Assembly (NCBI GenBank): GCA_035701265.1
Contig: DASSNU010000021.1
Span: 434,001 to 498,000 of the forward strand
Length of the DNA: 64,000 nt
Direction: 5' to 3'
Source of the DNA: DASSNU01 sp035701265
GTDB lineage: Bacteria > Gemmatimonadota > Gemmatimonadetes > Gemmatimonadales > Gemmatimonadaceae
Shown in pieces: positions 18,999 through 28,579 of the stretch. A program made the translations under genes and the position numbers. The notes beneath the pieces are model-generated. The model made no database searches. It saw only the letters and a program-made list of their open reading frames with translations, and was not told the origin of the DNA. Position 1 is the stretch's first letter. Every line of letters begins with the position of its first letter.

Positions 18999-20321
18999 CT
19001 ACGGGCGATCGTAGTCGGGCGGGAGCGTCTTGTAGCGCTCCGTCAGCATGTCCTGACGCGACGGCTCGCGATGCTCCTCGCCGTGCACGAACACGTGCTC
19101 CGCCCGCGTCGTGAACTCGAACGGGTCGCCGCTCCACACCACCACGTTCGCCACCTTCCCTGGCGCCAGCGATCCGTAGCGGTCGCTCACGCCGAACGCC
19201 TCGGCGGGCGCCAACGTGACCGCTCGCAGCGCGGCATCCCAGGGAAGCCCATAGGCCACGGCGTTTCCCGCCTCCTGTTTGATGTTGCGGACGTTGAACG
19301 CCTCTTCATCGCCGCCGCCCGCGTTGCCGATCAGGATGACCTGCACGCCCGCCTTCTGCAGGAGCGCCGCGTTCTCCTGACGCTGGCCGAGGGTGGCGAA
19401 GGCGTCGGGAATGTTGTTCATCGCCCCGGTGAGCACCGGCACGTGCGCGCGCGACAGGTCGTCGGCCACCATCCAGGCCTCCGCACCCCCGCCGATCATG
19501 ATCTTGAGCCCGAACTCGCGCGCGAGATCGAGCGCGGCCACGATGTCGCTCGCCTTGTCCGCCTCCACGAGCAGTGGCAGGCGTCCCTGCACCACGGGAA
19601 TCATCGCGTCGAGATCCAGCCGCGACGCGCGGTAACTGCGCGTGTTTCCCTGCTCGTACGCCGCGCGATGCTGTGCATACGCGCGCGTGTCCTCCAGCAA
19701 CTCCCGGAGACGCATGAGCAACTCGCCACGCGCGCTCACGTTCGCCGCTCGCTTGTTCCCGACCTCGCCGACCATCGCCACCGGCGATGCCGCCACCATG
19801 TCGTGCGCGGAACCGTGCACGAGATCGATGAACGCGGCCTGGCCTGACACCAGATTGCCGGATGGGACGACCACGACCGAGGTCACACCCTCGTTCCGTG
19901 CCGGCGTGATCATCACCGACGCCGGGTTGAGACCATCCGACACGCGAAATGCGGCCGCCACGGCGTCCTGTCCGCGCGCTGAGGCCTCACGCGTGTCGGG
20001 CACGGCGCCGATCTCCACGGCGCCCAGTTGCGTAGCCGCATCGATCAGCCCTGGCGTCACCCACTTTCCCGTGGCATCCACGCGCTGCGCGTTGGCGGGA
20101 ACGGTGACGTTGGCGCCGACGGCGACGATGCGTCCGTCGCGGATCAGCACCGTGGCGTTGTCGATCGGCGGGCCGCTCACCGGGAACACCCGGCCGCCGG
20201 TGATGGCGATCGTCTGCGCCGCGGCGGTGACGGGGAGGGAGAAGACAATGGCGCCCGCCACGGCCATGGCGGTGCGCGCGATGCGCGGGCGCTGCCGCGC
20301 CCTCCGAGTCGTGGCGGCCAT
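18999..20321 (-). CDS. Exported amidohydrolase-like protein with degenerate metal site
   Basis: The 440-residue protein has a Tat/Sec-like N-terminus (RRARQRPR, then a hydrophobic stretch ending VTAAAQ) and the amidohydrolase composite-barrel layout ITGGRVFPV ... VIRDGRIVAVGANV ... VTPGLIDAATQLGAV ... LAPGKVANVVVWSGDPFE. Where active members have HxH in the first strand (DVHSHLG in its neighbour), this one has DAATQLG. The later histidines are also missing (LVEADKAS, IGGGAEAW). It is probably non-catalytic. Its ATG overlaps the stop of the intact paralogue, so a heteromeric or partner role is plausible but unproved. Confidence 0.8.
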   Translation of the reverse strand: MAATTRRARQRPRIARTAMAVAGAIVFSLPVTAAAQTIAITGGRVFPVSGPPIDNATVLIRDGRIVAVGANVTVPANAQRVDATGKWVTPGLIDAATQLGAVEIGAVPDTREASARGQDAVAAAFRVSDGLNPASVMITPARNEGVTSVVVVPSGNLVSGQAAFIDLVHGSAHDMVAASPVAMVGEVGNKRAANVSARGELLMRLRELLEDTRAYAQHRAAYEQGNTRSYRASRLDLDAMIPVVQGRLPLLVEADKASDIVAALDLAREFGLKIMIGGGAEAWMVADDLSRAHVPVLTGAMNNIPDAFATLGQRQENAALLQKAGVQVILIGNAGGGDEEAFNVRNIKQEAGNAVAYGLPWDAALRAVTLAPAEAFGVSDRYGSLAPGKVANVVVWSGDPFEFTTRAEHVFVHGEEHREPSRQDMLTERYKTLPPDYDRP

Positions 20322-21775
20322 CACTTGCTCCCTCCGCGGTTGTCCGGTACGAAGCCGAGCTCGAAGTCCGTGCGCCACTGTTCCGTGGGATCCAGACGGT
20401 CGTACATCAACGCGCCGTCGATCCACACTTTCTCCGCTCGTGAGTAGACGCTGAAGGGATCGCTGGACCAGAGCACCAGATCCGCATGCTTCCCGGGCTC
20501 CAGCGAGCCGATCTCCTTGTCGAGATCCAGCGCCCAGGCGGGATTGATGGTGAGCCACTTGATCGCCTGGTCTTCCGAGATGTCGATCCCGATCGCCCGG
20601 CCGGCGGCCATGGCCTTGGCGGCCTCCTGATTGAGCCGTTGCGATCCGGACGGGTCGTCGGAATGGATCATGGCGCGCACCCCGGCCTTGTCCACGAGCG
20701 CCAGGTTCGCGCGGACGGCGTCCATCGCTTCCATCTTGAAGCCGCCCCAATCCGCCCACACGGCCGCGCCGATCCCCTCGCGCGCGAGCAGGTCCGCGAT
20801 CTTGTACGCCTCGATGCCGTGGTGGAACGCGCGCACCTTATAGCCGAACTCGTGCGCGATGTCGATCATCTGCGCCATCTCGTCCGCGCGGTAACAGTGA
20901 TTGTGCACCAGGATGTGGCCGCGCAGCACTTCGGCCAGCGTCTCGAGACCCAGGTCGCGCTTGGGCGGCTCACCCTTGCGATCGGCCAGCCACTTGTCCC
21001 AGCGCCGCCGGTAGTCCTCCGCCTGGATCCACGCGTTCCGGTATCCGGCCACGTTTCCCATGCGCGTGGACGGGCCGCGGTTCGCGTACACGCGCTTCGG
21101 GTTCTCGCCGCACGCCATCTTGAGCCCGTACTTCGCGCCCGGGTACTTCATGCCTTGCACCGTGCGCGCGGGCACGACCTTCAACACCACGCTCCGTCCG
21201 CCGATCAGATTGGCCGAACCGGGGAGGACCTGCAGCGTGGTCACGCCACCGGCGAGGTTGCGCGGAAACTGTGGGTCCTGCGGCCACACCGAGTGCTCCG
21301 CCCACACGTTTGCGGTCACCGGATTCGTGGCTTCGTTCCCGTCGGAGAGCGCCTGCACGCCGGGCGCGGCGTACACGCCCAGGTGCGAGTGGACGTCGAT
21401 GATCCCAGGAGTGACGTACTTCCCCGTGCCATCGATCACGATGGCATCCGGGGGAGCGTTCACCGTCGCGCCCACTGCGACGATCTTTCCGTCGCGGATG
21501 TACACCGAGCCGTGTTCGATGTGCGGGCCGGCCGCGGTGAAGATCGTAGCGTTGCGGATGACGGTGGGGCGGGACGGGAACGGCTTGTACGTACTGGGGA
21601 AGGGATCCGCGTTCGGCAGCGACAGCGCGCCCGGACCATAGTCGGGCGTGGCTGACGCGGACTGCGCCGAGTCGGACCGGGGAGTCGCGGGGCTCTCACC
21701 CGCGGGGCGCGTCGCGCGACCGGTCGCGCATCCGAGCACGACGGCGGCGGCGAGCACGATGGCAGCGGTGCGCAT
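20321..21775 (-). CDS. Amidohydrolase-family lipoprotein, metal site intact
   Basis: The product (484 residues) starts with a lipoprotein signal (RTAAIVLAAAVVLGCATG, lipobox VLGC). An imidazolonepropionase/dihydroorotase-like amidohydrolase follows: VIRNATIFTA, YVTPGIIDVHSHLGVY with HxH, HILVHNHCYRADEM, VRAFHHGIEAYK and MIHSDDPSGS. All the expected metal ligands and the catalytic Asp can be pointed to. The ATG at 21775 has AGGAGG about 12 bases upstream; an in-frame ATG much further upstream would read through the repeat region and is rejected. The substrate is unknown. Related secreted enzymes act on cyclic amides or peptides. Confidence 0.85.
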   Translation of the reverse strand: MRTAAIVLAAAVVLGCATGRATRPAGESPATPRSDSAQSASATPDYGPGALSLPNADPFPSTYKPFPSRPTVIRNATIFTAAGPHIEHGSVYIRDGKIVAVGATVNAPPDAIVIDGTGKYVTPGIIDVHSHLGVYAAPGVQALSDGNEATNPVTANVWAEHSVWPQDPQFPRNLAGGVTTLQVLPGSANLIGGRSVVLKVVPARTVQGMKYPGAKYGLKMACGENPKRVYANRGPSTRMGNVAGYRNAWIQAEDYRRRWDKWLADRKGEPPKRDLGLETLAEVLRGHILVHNHCYRADEMAQMIDIAHEFGYKVRAFHHGIEAYKIADLLAREGIGAAVWADWGGFKMEAMDAVRANLALVDKAGVRAMIHSDDPSGSQRLNQEAAKAMAAGRAIGIDISEDQAIKWLTINPAWALDLDKEIGSLEPGKHADLVLWSSDPFSVYSRAEKVWIDGALMYDRLDPTEQWRTDFELGFVPDNRGGSK

Positions 21776-21906
21776 CGCTCGGTGGGTCCTCCTGCCTGGG
21801 TGGATGGTGTGGTGTGAAGAACCTACGGCCGTCATTTCGTGGCCGCCAGGGCAACTGCACGCCCACGGGCGCTCCATCTGCGTGCGCGCATCGGACATAC
21901 GCGACG

Positions 21907-21984
21907 CGCGTCCCGCGCACGCGTCCCGCGCACGCGTCCCGCGCACGCGTCTCGTGCTCGCGTCTCGTGCTCGCGTCTCGTGCT
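21907..21984. repeat. Six tandem 13-bp repeats in two sub-families
   Basis: Three exact copies of CGCGTCCCGCGCA (21907-21945) are followed without a break by three exact copies of CGCGTCTCGTGCT (21946-21984). The array lies between the amidohydrolase-2 stop and the lipoprotein amidohydrolase start, in the leader of the latter. Both units begin CGCGTCnCG. Confidence 0.9.
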
Positions 21985-21999
21985 CGCGCGCACCGCCGC

Positions 22000-22884
22000 T
22001 CAGCGCGCGAAGAACCGCTCCGCGTTCGTCTCGAGCGCCGCGCGACGCACGCGCTCATCGAGCGGCAACGCGAGAAAGCGCTCGACGTTCTCGCGCATGC
22101 TGCGGACCCCTGGCGACGGCCAGTCCGTCCCCCAGAGCAGTTGGTCGCTCAGCTCGGCCACGCGCGGGAAGTACTCCAGCAACGATTGCGGCGGGATGCC
22201 CGAGAGATCCAGCATCATTCGGCGGTGCCGGCGCAAGATGAAGAACGCCTCCGCCATGTAGAGTGGACGTCCGCCATGCGCCATCACGAGGCGGAGATCA
22301 GGAAAGTCGATCGCGACGTCGTCCAGCTCCATCGGATTGCCGTACTTGCTGCGCGCGCCGGGAAAGACGCTCGTCCCCGTGTGCACGAGCACGGGCAAGC
22401 CGCGATCCTCACACGCCCGGTAGATCGCGGCCAGGGCATCCAGTCCGTCGGTGTACGCGTTCGCCGGGAAGCCCTGGTGCGGCGGATGGATCTTGAGCAT
22501 CCGCGTGCCAAGCTCCACGAGCTCCGCCACGCCGGCCGCCGGATCGGGATGCGTGAGCGGGTCGATCCCGCCGTACGGCAGCAGCCGCCGCGGGTCGGCC
22601 TGCGCGTAGCGCACGGCGAACTCGTTCGTATCGTGCGTGAATCCCATCACGTTCGGGCTGGGGTAGTTCACCAGCCCCACGCGATCGATGCCGTCGCGGT
22701 CCATGGTCGCGAGGAGCATCGCCGGATCGTCCATCAGCGCGACGAGCAGCTCCCAGTGCTCCTCCTTGCCGCGCCGCATGGTCTCCATCACGGCGGGCTT
22801 GAGCTGCCGCAACGGCTGGATGTGAATGTGGACGTCGGTGATGCGGTACTCGCCCCCGGTCGCCTCGCCGCCGCTGGCGCTCAC
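22000..22884 (-). CDS. Amidohydrolase-2 (ACMSD-like TIM-barrel) family protein
   Basis: The 294-residue protein belongs to the amidohydrolase-2 family of metal-dependent decarboxylases and hydrolases. Ligand motifs are ITDVHIHIQ (HxH), LPVLVHTGTS, LVMAHGG and LLWGTDWPSPG (catalytic Asp). Family members include 2-amino-3-carboxymuconate-semialdehyde decarboxylase and aromatic-acid decarboxylases. As the last gene of a CoA-ester catabolic operon it could act on a ring-derived intermediate, but this is inference. The GTG start overlaps the crotonase stop (GTGA). The stop lies just before the 13-bp repeats. Confidence 0.82.
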   Translation of the reverse strand: MSASGGEATGGEYRITDVHIHIQPLRQLKPAVMETMRRGKEEHWELLVALMDDPAMLLATMDRDGIDRVGLVNYPSPNVMGFTHDTNEFAVRYAQADPRRLLPYGGIDPLTHPDPAAGVAELVELGTRMLKIHPPHQGFPANAYTDGLDALAAIYRACEDRGLPVLVHTGTSVFPGARSKYGNPMELDDVAIDFPDLRLVMAHGGRPLYMAEAFFILRRHRRMMLDLSGIPPQSLLEYFPRVAELSDQLLWGTDWPSPGVRSMRENVERFLALPLDERVRRAALETNAERFFAR

Positions 22885-23663
22885 CGGCCGGGAAAGTTCG
22901 CCGAGCGCTTCTCGAGAAAGGCGCGCACCCCTTCGGCCTTGTCCTCGCTCGAGAAGCAGAGCTGAAAGAGCGCCGTCTCCAGTTTGAGCCCGTCGTCGAG
23001 CGGAAGGCTGAGCGCGGCGCGCGTGGCTTCCTTTGCCGCCGCCACCGCCACCGGGCTCTTCGCGGCGATGGTAGCCGCCATGCGCATCGCCGTCTCCATC
23101 ACCGCGGCAGGCTCCACCACCTGCTCCACGAGACCAACGCGCAACGCCTCGGCAGCGTCGATCATCTCCCCGGTCAGGATGAGCCGCAGCGCGGTGCCCA
23201 GCCCGACCACGCGCGGGAGGCGCTGCGTCCCGCCACCGCCCGGAATGATGCCGAGGTTGACTTCCGGCTGGCCGAAGCGCGCGGTCGTGCTCGCGATGCG
23301 CACATCGCAGGCGAGCGCGAGCTCCATACCGCCACCCAGGCAGTAGCCGTTCACCGCGGCGATCACCGGCTTGGGCAGACGCTCGATGGCCGCGTAGATC
23401 GTCGGTGCGTTCATGACGCGCCACTGGTCCACCGGCGAGCGCCCCTCGAACTCGGCGATGTCCGCGCCGGCCACGAACGCTTTGTCCCCCGCGCCGGTGA
23501 GCACGACGGCGCGCACGGCCGTCTCGCGCGCCACCTTCTCGAGCGCACCGAGCAGCGCACAGCGCACGGCGCCGTTCAGTGCGTTGCGCTTCTCGGGACG
23601 GTCGACCGTGATGACGGCCACCGCGTCGTGCTGCTCGGTGCGCACCACCTCGGCGTCACTCAT
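22881..23663 (-). CDS. Enoyl-CoA hydratase (crotonase family)
   Basis: At 260 residues this is a canonical short-chain enoyl-CoA hydratase. It has VAGADIAEFEGR, NGYCLGGGMELALACDVRIA and GQPEVNLGIIPGGGGTQRLPR, with both glutamates expected of active hydratases (in GMELALA and in PEVNLG). The ATG at 23663 has GGAGGA seven bases upstream. It follows the 3-hydroxyacyl-CoA dehydrogenase by 31 bases and overlaps the amidohydrolase-2 gene, so it is part of the TetR-controlled operon. Confidence 0.9.
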   Translation of the reverse strand: MSDAEVVRTEQHDAVAVITVDRPEKRNALNGAVRCALLGALEKVARETAVRAVVLTGAGDKAFVAGADIAEFEGRSPVDQWRVMNAPTIYAAIERLPKPVIAAVNGYCLGGGMELALACDVRIASTTARFGQPEVNLGIIPGGGGTQRLPRVVGLGTALRLILTGEMIDAAEALRVGLVEQVVEPAAVMETAMRMAATIAAKSPVAVAAAKEATRAALSLPLDDGLKLETALFQLCFSSEDKAEGVRAFLEKRSANFPGR

Positions 23664-23694
23664 GCGGCATTCCTCCGGCGCGCTGCGTGATCGC

Positions 23695-24561
23695 TCATCG
23701 TGCATCCTCCCAACGATAGAATCCTTCTCCCGACTTGCGCCCCAGCTTGCCGGCGTCCACCAGCTGCCGGAGCAGGGCAGGGGGACGGTACGTGTCGTCG
23801 CCCAACGTCGCGTGCAGGTGCTCGGCGATCGCCAGCCGCACATCCAGCCCCACCAGATCCGTGAGCCGCAGCGGGCCCATGGGATGGTTGTAGCCCAGCT
23901 CCATGGCGCGGTCGATGTCCTCCGCGCTGGCCACACCCTGCTCGAGCATGCGGATCGCCTCGAGGCCGAGCACCACCCCCAACCGGCTGGTGGCGAAGCC
24001 CGGCGAGTCGCGCACGACGATTGGCGTCTTCCCCAACGACTGCGCGAACGCGCACGACTGCTGAACGACGGTGTCTGTGGTCTCCGGCCCGCGCACGACC
24101 TCGACCAGCCGCATGACGGGCACCGGATTGAAGAAGTGCATCCCGATCACGCGCCCGGGGTGGCGCGTCGCCGCACCGAGCGACGCGATGGGGAGCGACG
24201 ACGTGTTGCTCGCGAGAATGGTACGCTCGGAGACGACGTGCTCGAGCTCGCGCAGGAGCGCCTGCTTGTCGCTCAAGCGCTCCGCGATCGCCTCGACGAC
24301 AAGATCCGCGTCGCGCGCGGCGTCGGGCATGGAGGGCGAGACGCGCAGGCGCGCCATCGCGGCGTCGCGGTCGGCGGTGGTCACCTTGCCGCGTTCGACT
24401 CCGCGCGCGAACAGCTGTGCGATGCGCGCCTCGGCGCGCGGGAGTGCCTCCTGCTGCGCATCGGTGAGCGCCACGGAATAGCCGGAGAGCGCCGCCACGT
24501 AGGCGATGCCATGTCCCATCGTGCCTGCCCCGACCACCGCCACCCGATGGATCTCCGCCAT
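23695..24561 (-). CDS. 3-hydroxyacyl-CoA dehydrogenase (PaaH/Hbd type)
   Basis: This NAD-dependent dehydrogenase oxidises a 3-hydroxyacyl-CoA to the 3-oxoacyl-CoA ahead of thiolysis. The 288-residue protein has the Rossmann motif VAVVGAGTMGHGIA, the conserved LASNTSSLPI, the catalytic-His segment IGMHFFNPVPVMRLVEVV, and a C-terminal domain with GYNHPMGPLRLTDLVGLD. Its size fits stand-alone 3-hydroxybutyryl-CoA or 3-hydroxyadipyl-CoA dehydrogenases. It lies 12 bases after the phosphodiesterase gene with an AAGGA ribosome site. Confidence 0.93.
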   Translation of the reverse strand: MAEIHRVAVVGAGTMGHGIAYVAALSGYSVALTDAQQEALPRAEARIAQLFARGVERGKVTTADRDAAMARLRVSPSMPDAARDADLVVEAIAERLSDKQALLRELEHVVSERTILASNTSSLPIASLGAATRHPGRVIGMHFFNPVPVMRLVEVVRGPETTDTVVQQSCAFAQSLGKTPIVVRDSPGFATSRLGVVLGLEAIRMLEQGVASAEDIDRAMELGYNHPMGPLRLTDLVGLDVRLAIAEHLHATLGDDTYRPPALLRQLVDAGKLGRKSGEGFYRWEDAR

Positions 24562-24573
24562 GTCGTTCCTTCC

Positions 24574-25287
24574 TCAGCGTCGAAGTACCGTGGATAGCGC
24601 GGCGACATCGTCGGTGCACACGCCGTCCACTCCCACCGCGGCCAACCGGCTGGCCGTCGCCACATCGTTCACCGTCCAGGCGATGACCCGCCCGCCGGCC
24701 GCGTGCACCGCCGACACCAGTGCTTCGTCGATCTGCTCCCACCACTGCCACAGGTCGCGCGCACCCGTGGCGCGGAGCGCGGACACGGTGTCCACGAGGC
24801 GGCTCTGAAGCAGGATCCCACCCGGCGTGTCGGGGCGCAGCGCGAGCGCGTGCGCGACCACACGGTGATCGAACGCGTGGAGCGCGCATCGCTCGGGCGC
24901 GGGCGAGTGCTCCACGACATCCAGCACCAACTCCTCGATGCCCGGATGCTTGATCTCGATGTACGTCTCCGCGCGCCCATCCACCGCCGAGAGCACTTCG
25001 CCCAGCGAGGGGATGCGCTCGCCGCCGGGAAAGCGGACGGCAGACAGCTCACCGTACCACAGGGAGCCGATCGTGCGGCCGTGCAGGAGCAGGTCCCACT
25101 CGGCGGAGAGCGTCGGGTCGTGGTGCACCACCACGATCCCATCGCGCGTGGCGTGCACATCGAGCTCGATGGCCTCCGCGCCGAGCTCGAGCGCGCGCAG
25201 AAATGCGGACAGCGTGTTCTCCCGGCGTTCCGTGCGTGCGCCACGGTGAGCAATGAGCTGCGTGCGTGCCCAACGCCCGCCGCTCAC
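24574..25287 (-). CDS. Glycerophosphodiester phosphodiesterase
   Basis: The 237-residue protein has the GDPD signature: LIAHRGARTERRENTLSAF with the catalytic His and ENT, AIELDVHATRDG (metal ligands), VVVHHDPTL, and the C-terminal VIAWTVND and GVDGVCTDD. It hydrolyses glycerophosphodiesters to glycerol-3-phosphate and an alcohol. No signal peptide is seen, so it is probably cytoplasmic. The start is uncertain; the GTG at 25287 is the nearest before the domain and is preceded by GGAGC. Its place within a CoA-thioester catabolic operon is odd and unexplained. Confidence 0.85.
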   Translation of the reverse strand: MSGGRWARTQLIAHRGARTERRENTLSAFLRALELGAEAIELDVHATRDGIVVVHHDPTLSAEWDLLLHGRTIGSLWYGELSAVRFPGGERIPSLGEVLSAVDGRAETYIEIKHPGIEELVLDVVEHSPAPERCALHAFDHRVVAHALALRPDTPGGILLQSRLVDTVSALRATGARDLWQWWEQIDEALVSAVHAAGGRVIAWTVNDVATASRLAAVGVDGVCTDDVAALSTVLRR

Positions 25288-25396
25288 TGCGGCGCTCCGC
25301 TCGCCCGCCGCGTGCCCACCCGCCACCCGGGCACGCGTTGCTCGCGCACCCGGATGCTCCGTCCCGCCCGCCGCAACCCGCGACACGCGCCGTGCG

Positions 25397-26518
25397 TCAG
25401 GAGACCTCGCCGGCCTTTCGCGGAATGATCCAGTCGTTCTCCTTGAAGATGTCCGCCAGGATGGCGCGATCCTCCGCCGTGGGGAGCACGGACTTGACGT
25501 AGTCCGCGTAGCGCTCCGGCTCCATCGGCTGACCGTCGATGTCGAAGCACTTTCCCTTGTAGATCCCGATCCGCCGATTGAACTTCTCGCTCGGCACCTT
25601 GAGCGGCTCGAGGTCCGCCGGCACGTGCTGGTTGAGCCGGTCCACCAGCCCCTGCACCTCCTGCCGGTACAGTTCGCGCGCCGCTTCGTTGAGGTGGCCC
25701 GTGTCCGCTTCCTGTGGGTTGGAGCGCTCATCGAACCGCCCCTTGAGCCCCCACACGTACGCCCACTGGGCCGACGACGAATTGTCGGTGCCGAACAGGT
25801 CGAACGCGGTGGACACCCACTTGTTGAAGTACCGCTGCATGATCGGGACGGGAATCTTGCCGGCCTTGAGGATGCGCAGCAGGCCGTTGTTTCCGGTCCC
25901 CAGGTGGTAGGACTCCTCCTTGAGCATCGGGCGCATGCTCCGCGAGAGCGGGGCAAATGCCGACGTGGAGAGCATCTGCAGCTGGTACTTGCCGTCGCGG
26001 TCGATGAACTGCGTGTAGGCGAAGAAGTCCAGCCAGTTCTCCACGTTCTCGTTGAACGAGCCGAGCAGGCGCTCGTGCTCGTCGGCGCGCCGCTGCAGCA
26101 GCTTCTCGGCCTCGCGCTTTCCCTCATCGCCGAAGTGCTCCACCAGCAGGTAGGACATCTGCCAGCCGTGGCGCATCTCCTCGGCCATGACGCGATAGAT
26201 GGACAGCAGGTCGGAGCTGTTGGGCGCGTTGGCGAGGAGACTCCGCTGCTGTTCCACCGACGCGAACTCGGTATCGCCCTGGAAGATGATCAGGTTCTGC
26301 AGCGCGTCGCGGATGCGCTGATCCGGAATGTGCATGATCGTCGGCCACTTGTTCTGCCCGCGGTAGTGGCCGAACTCGATCTCCGGCACCTCGAGCTCGC
26401 CAAGCTTCACCTCGAACTTGTAGTCCTTCAGCTCCGACGCCTGCAGGCCGATGTCGTCCTGCCACGCCTTGAACAGGTCTACCCAGTCGTCGAACGTGCC
26501 GATGCGCGTCAATGCCAT
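25397..26518 (-). CDS. PaaA/BoxB-like di-iron acyl-CoA oxygenase
   Basis: The 373-residue protein is a ferritin-like di-iron protein of the phenylacetyl-CoA epoxidase PaaA / benzoyl-CoA epoxidase BoxB group. Candidate iron ligands are Glu84, the ExxH pair Glu114/His117 (VMAEEMRHGWQM) and Glu202/His205 (MLKEESYHLG). Segments such as FIDRDGKYQLQML and YFNKWVSTAFDLFG resemble BoxB. It is longer than PaaA (about 310) and shorter than BoxB (about 470). No PaaBCDE or BoxA reductase partner is nearby. It would epoxidise an aromatic or cyclic acyl-CoA (inference). Start: ATG with GGAGAGGG upstream. Confidence 0.8.
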   Translation of the reverse strand: MALTRIGTFDDWVDLFKAWQDDIGLQASELKDYKFEVKLGELEVPEIEFGHYRGQNKWPTIMHIPDQRIRDALQNLIIFQGDTEFASVEQQRSLLANAPNSSDLLSIYRVMAEEMRHGWQMSYLLVEHFGDEGKREAEKLLQRRADEHERLLGSFNENVENWLDFFAYTQFIDRDGKYQLQMLSTSAFAPLSRSMRPMLKEESYHLGTGNNGLLRILKAGKIPVPIMQRYFNKWVSTAFDLFGTDNSSSAQWAYVWGLKGRFDERSNPQEADTGHLNEAARELYRQEVQGLVDRLNQHVPADLEPLKVPSEKFNRRIGIYKGKCFDIDGQPMEPERYADYVKSVLPTAEDRAILADIFKENDWIIPRKAGEVS

Positions 26519-26534
26519 GGTCCCTCTCCTCGCG

Positions 26535-27349
<815 letters not shown>

Positions 27350-27353
<4 letters not shown>

Positions 27354-28552
27354 ACCACGCGCTCCACGATCATGGCGATCCCCTGGCCGACGCCGATGCA
27401 CATTGTCGCCAATCCGCGCCGGGCCTGGCGGCGGCGCATCTCGTGAACGAGCGTCGTCAGCACGCGCGCGCCGGAGGCGCCCAGGGGGTGCCCCAATGCG
27501 ATCGCGCCGCCGTTCACGTTCACGCGCGCCGGATCGGCGCCCAGCTCACGCACGCACGCCACCGCCTGGGCGGCGAACGCTTCGTTGAGCTCGATGAGGT
27601 CGAGATCATCGATCCCGAGCCCCGCGCGCTCGAGCGCCTTGCGTGTGGCCGGCACCGGGCCGATCCCCATCACCTCGGGCGACACCCCCGCCACCGCGCT
27701 GGAGACGATGCGCGCGAGCACCGGAGCGCCCGCGCGCTCCGCGGCCTCGCGTTCCATCACGAGCACCGCGCTCGCACCATCGTTGATCCCGCTCGACGAG
27801 CCCGCCGTCACGGTTCCTCCATCGCGCACGAAGGCAGGGCGCAGCTTGGCCAGCGACGCCATTGTCACGTCCGGCCGCGGGTGCTCATCGCGGTCCACGG
27901 TGACCGTCGTTCCGCGCGGTCCGTCCACGCACACCGGTACGATCTCGTCGGCGAACCGTCCCTCGGCCATCGCCGCCGCGGCGCGCTGCTGGCTCGCGAG
28001 CGCGAATGCGTCCTGATCCTCGCGCGTCACGCCGTAGCGGCGCGCCACTTCTTCGGCGGTTTCCCCCAGCGAGATCGTCCATGCGGCGGGGAGGCGCGGG
28101 TTCGTGAACCGCCATCCGACGGTGGTGTCGGCCACCGGCGGCACCACGCGCGGGAATTCGCTCTGCGGCTTGAGCATCACCCACGGCGCGCGCGACATGC
28201 TCTCCACCCCGCCGGCCAGAATGCAGGTCGCCTCGCCCGCACGGATGGCGTGCGCCGCGCTCACCACCGCCTGGAGCCCCGATCCACAGAGGCGGTTCAC
28301 CGTCTGCCCCGGCACCTCCACCGGGAGCCCGGCCAGCAGCGCTGCCATGCGCGCGACGTTGCGGTTGTCCTCCCCCGCCTGGTTCGCGCAACCGAGGATG
28401 ACATCCTCCACCGCTGCCGCGTCCACCCCCGAGCGCTCGACGAGCGCGCGCAGCACCGTGGCCGCGAGATCGTCCGGCCGCACGCCCGCCAGGATCCCGC
28501 CATGGCGACCCACCGGCGTGCGCACCGCATCCACGATCACTGCCTCACGCAT
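27350..28552 (-). CDS. Acetyl-CoA acyltransferase (thiolase; PaaJ/PcaF-like)
   Basis: This 400-residue degradative thiolase has the acylated Cys in VNRLCGSGLQAV, the NEAFAAQA His region, GGAIALGHPLGASGARV and a terminal CIGVGQGIAM with the second Cys. The closest match by eye is the beta-ketoadipyl-CoA thiolase group (PaaJ/PcaF), which releases succinyl-CoA and acetyl-CoA at the end of phenylacetate or protocatechuate catabolism, but other 3-oxoacyl-CoAs are possible. It is preceded by the aldehyde dehydrogenase (27-base gap) and coupled to the PaaG-like gene. Confidence 0.92.
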
Positions 28553-28579
28553 GTGCGCTCCTGCACCCGCATGGCGAGC

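Noticed and set aside
21907..21984. CRISPR array
   Set aside because: The 13-bp units are contiguous with no spacers and no cas genes are near.
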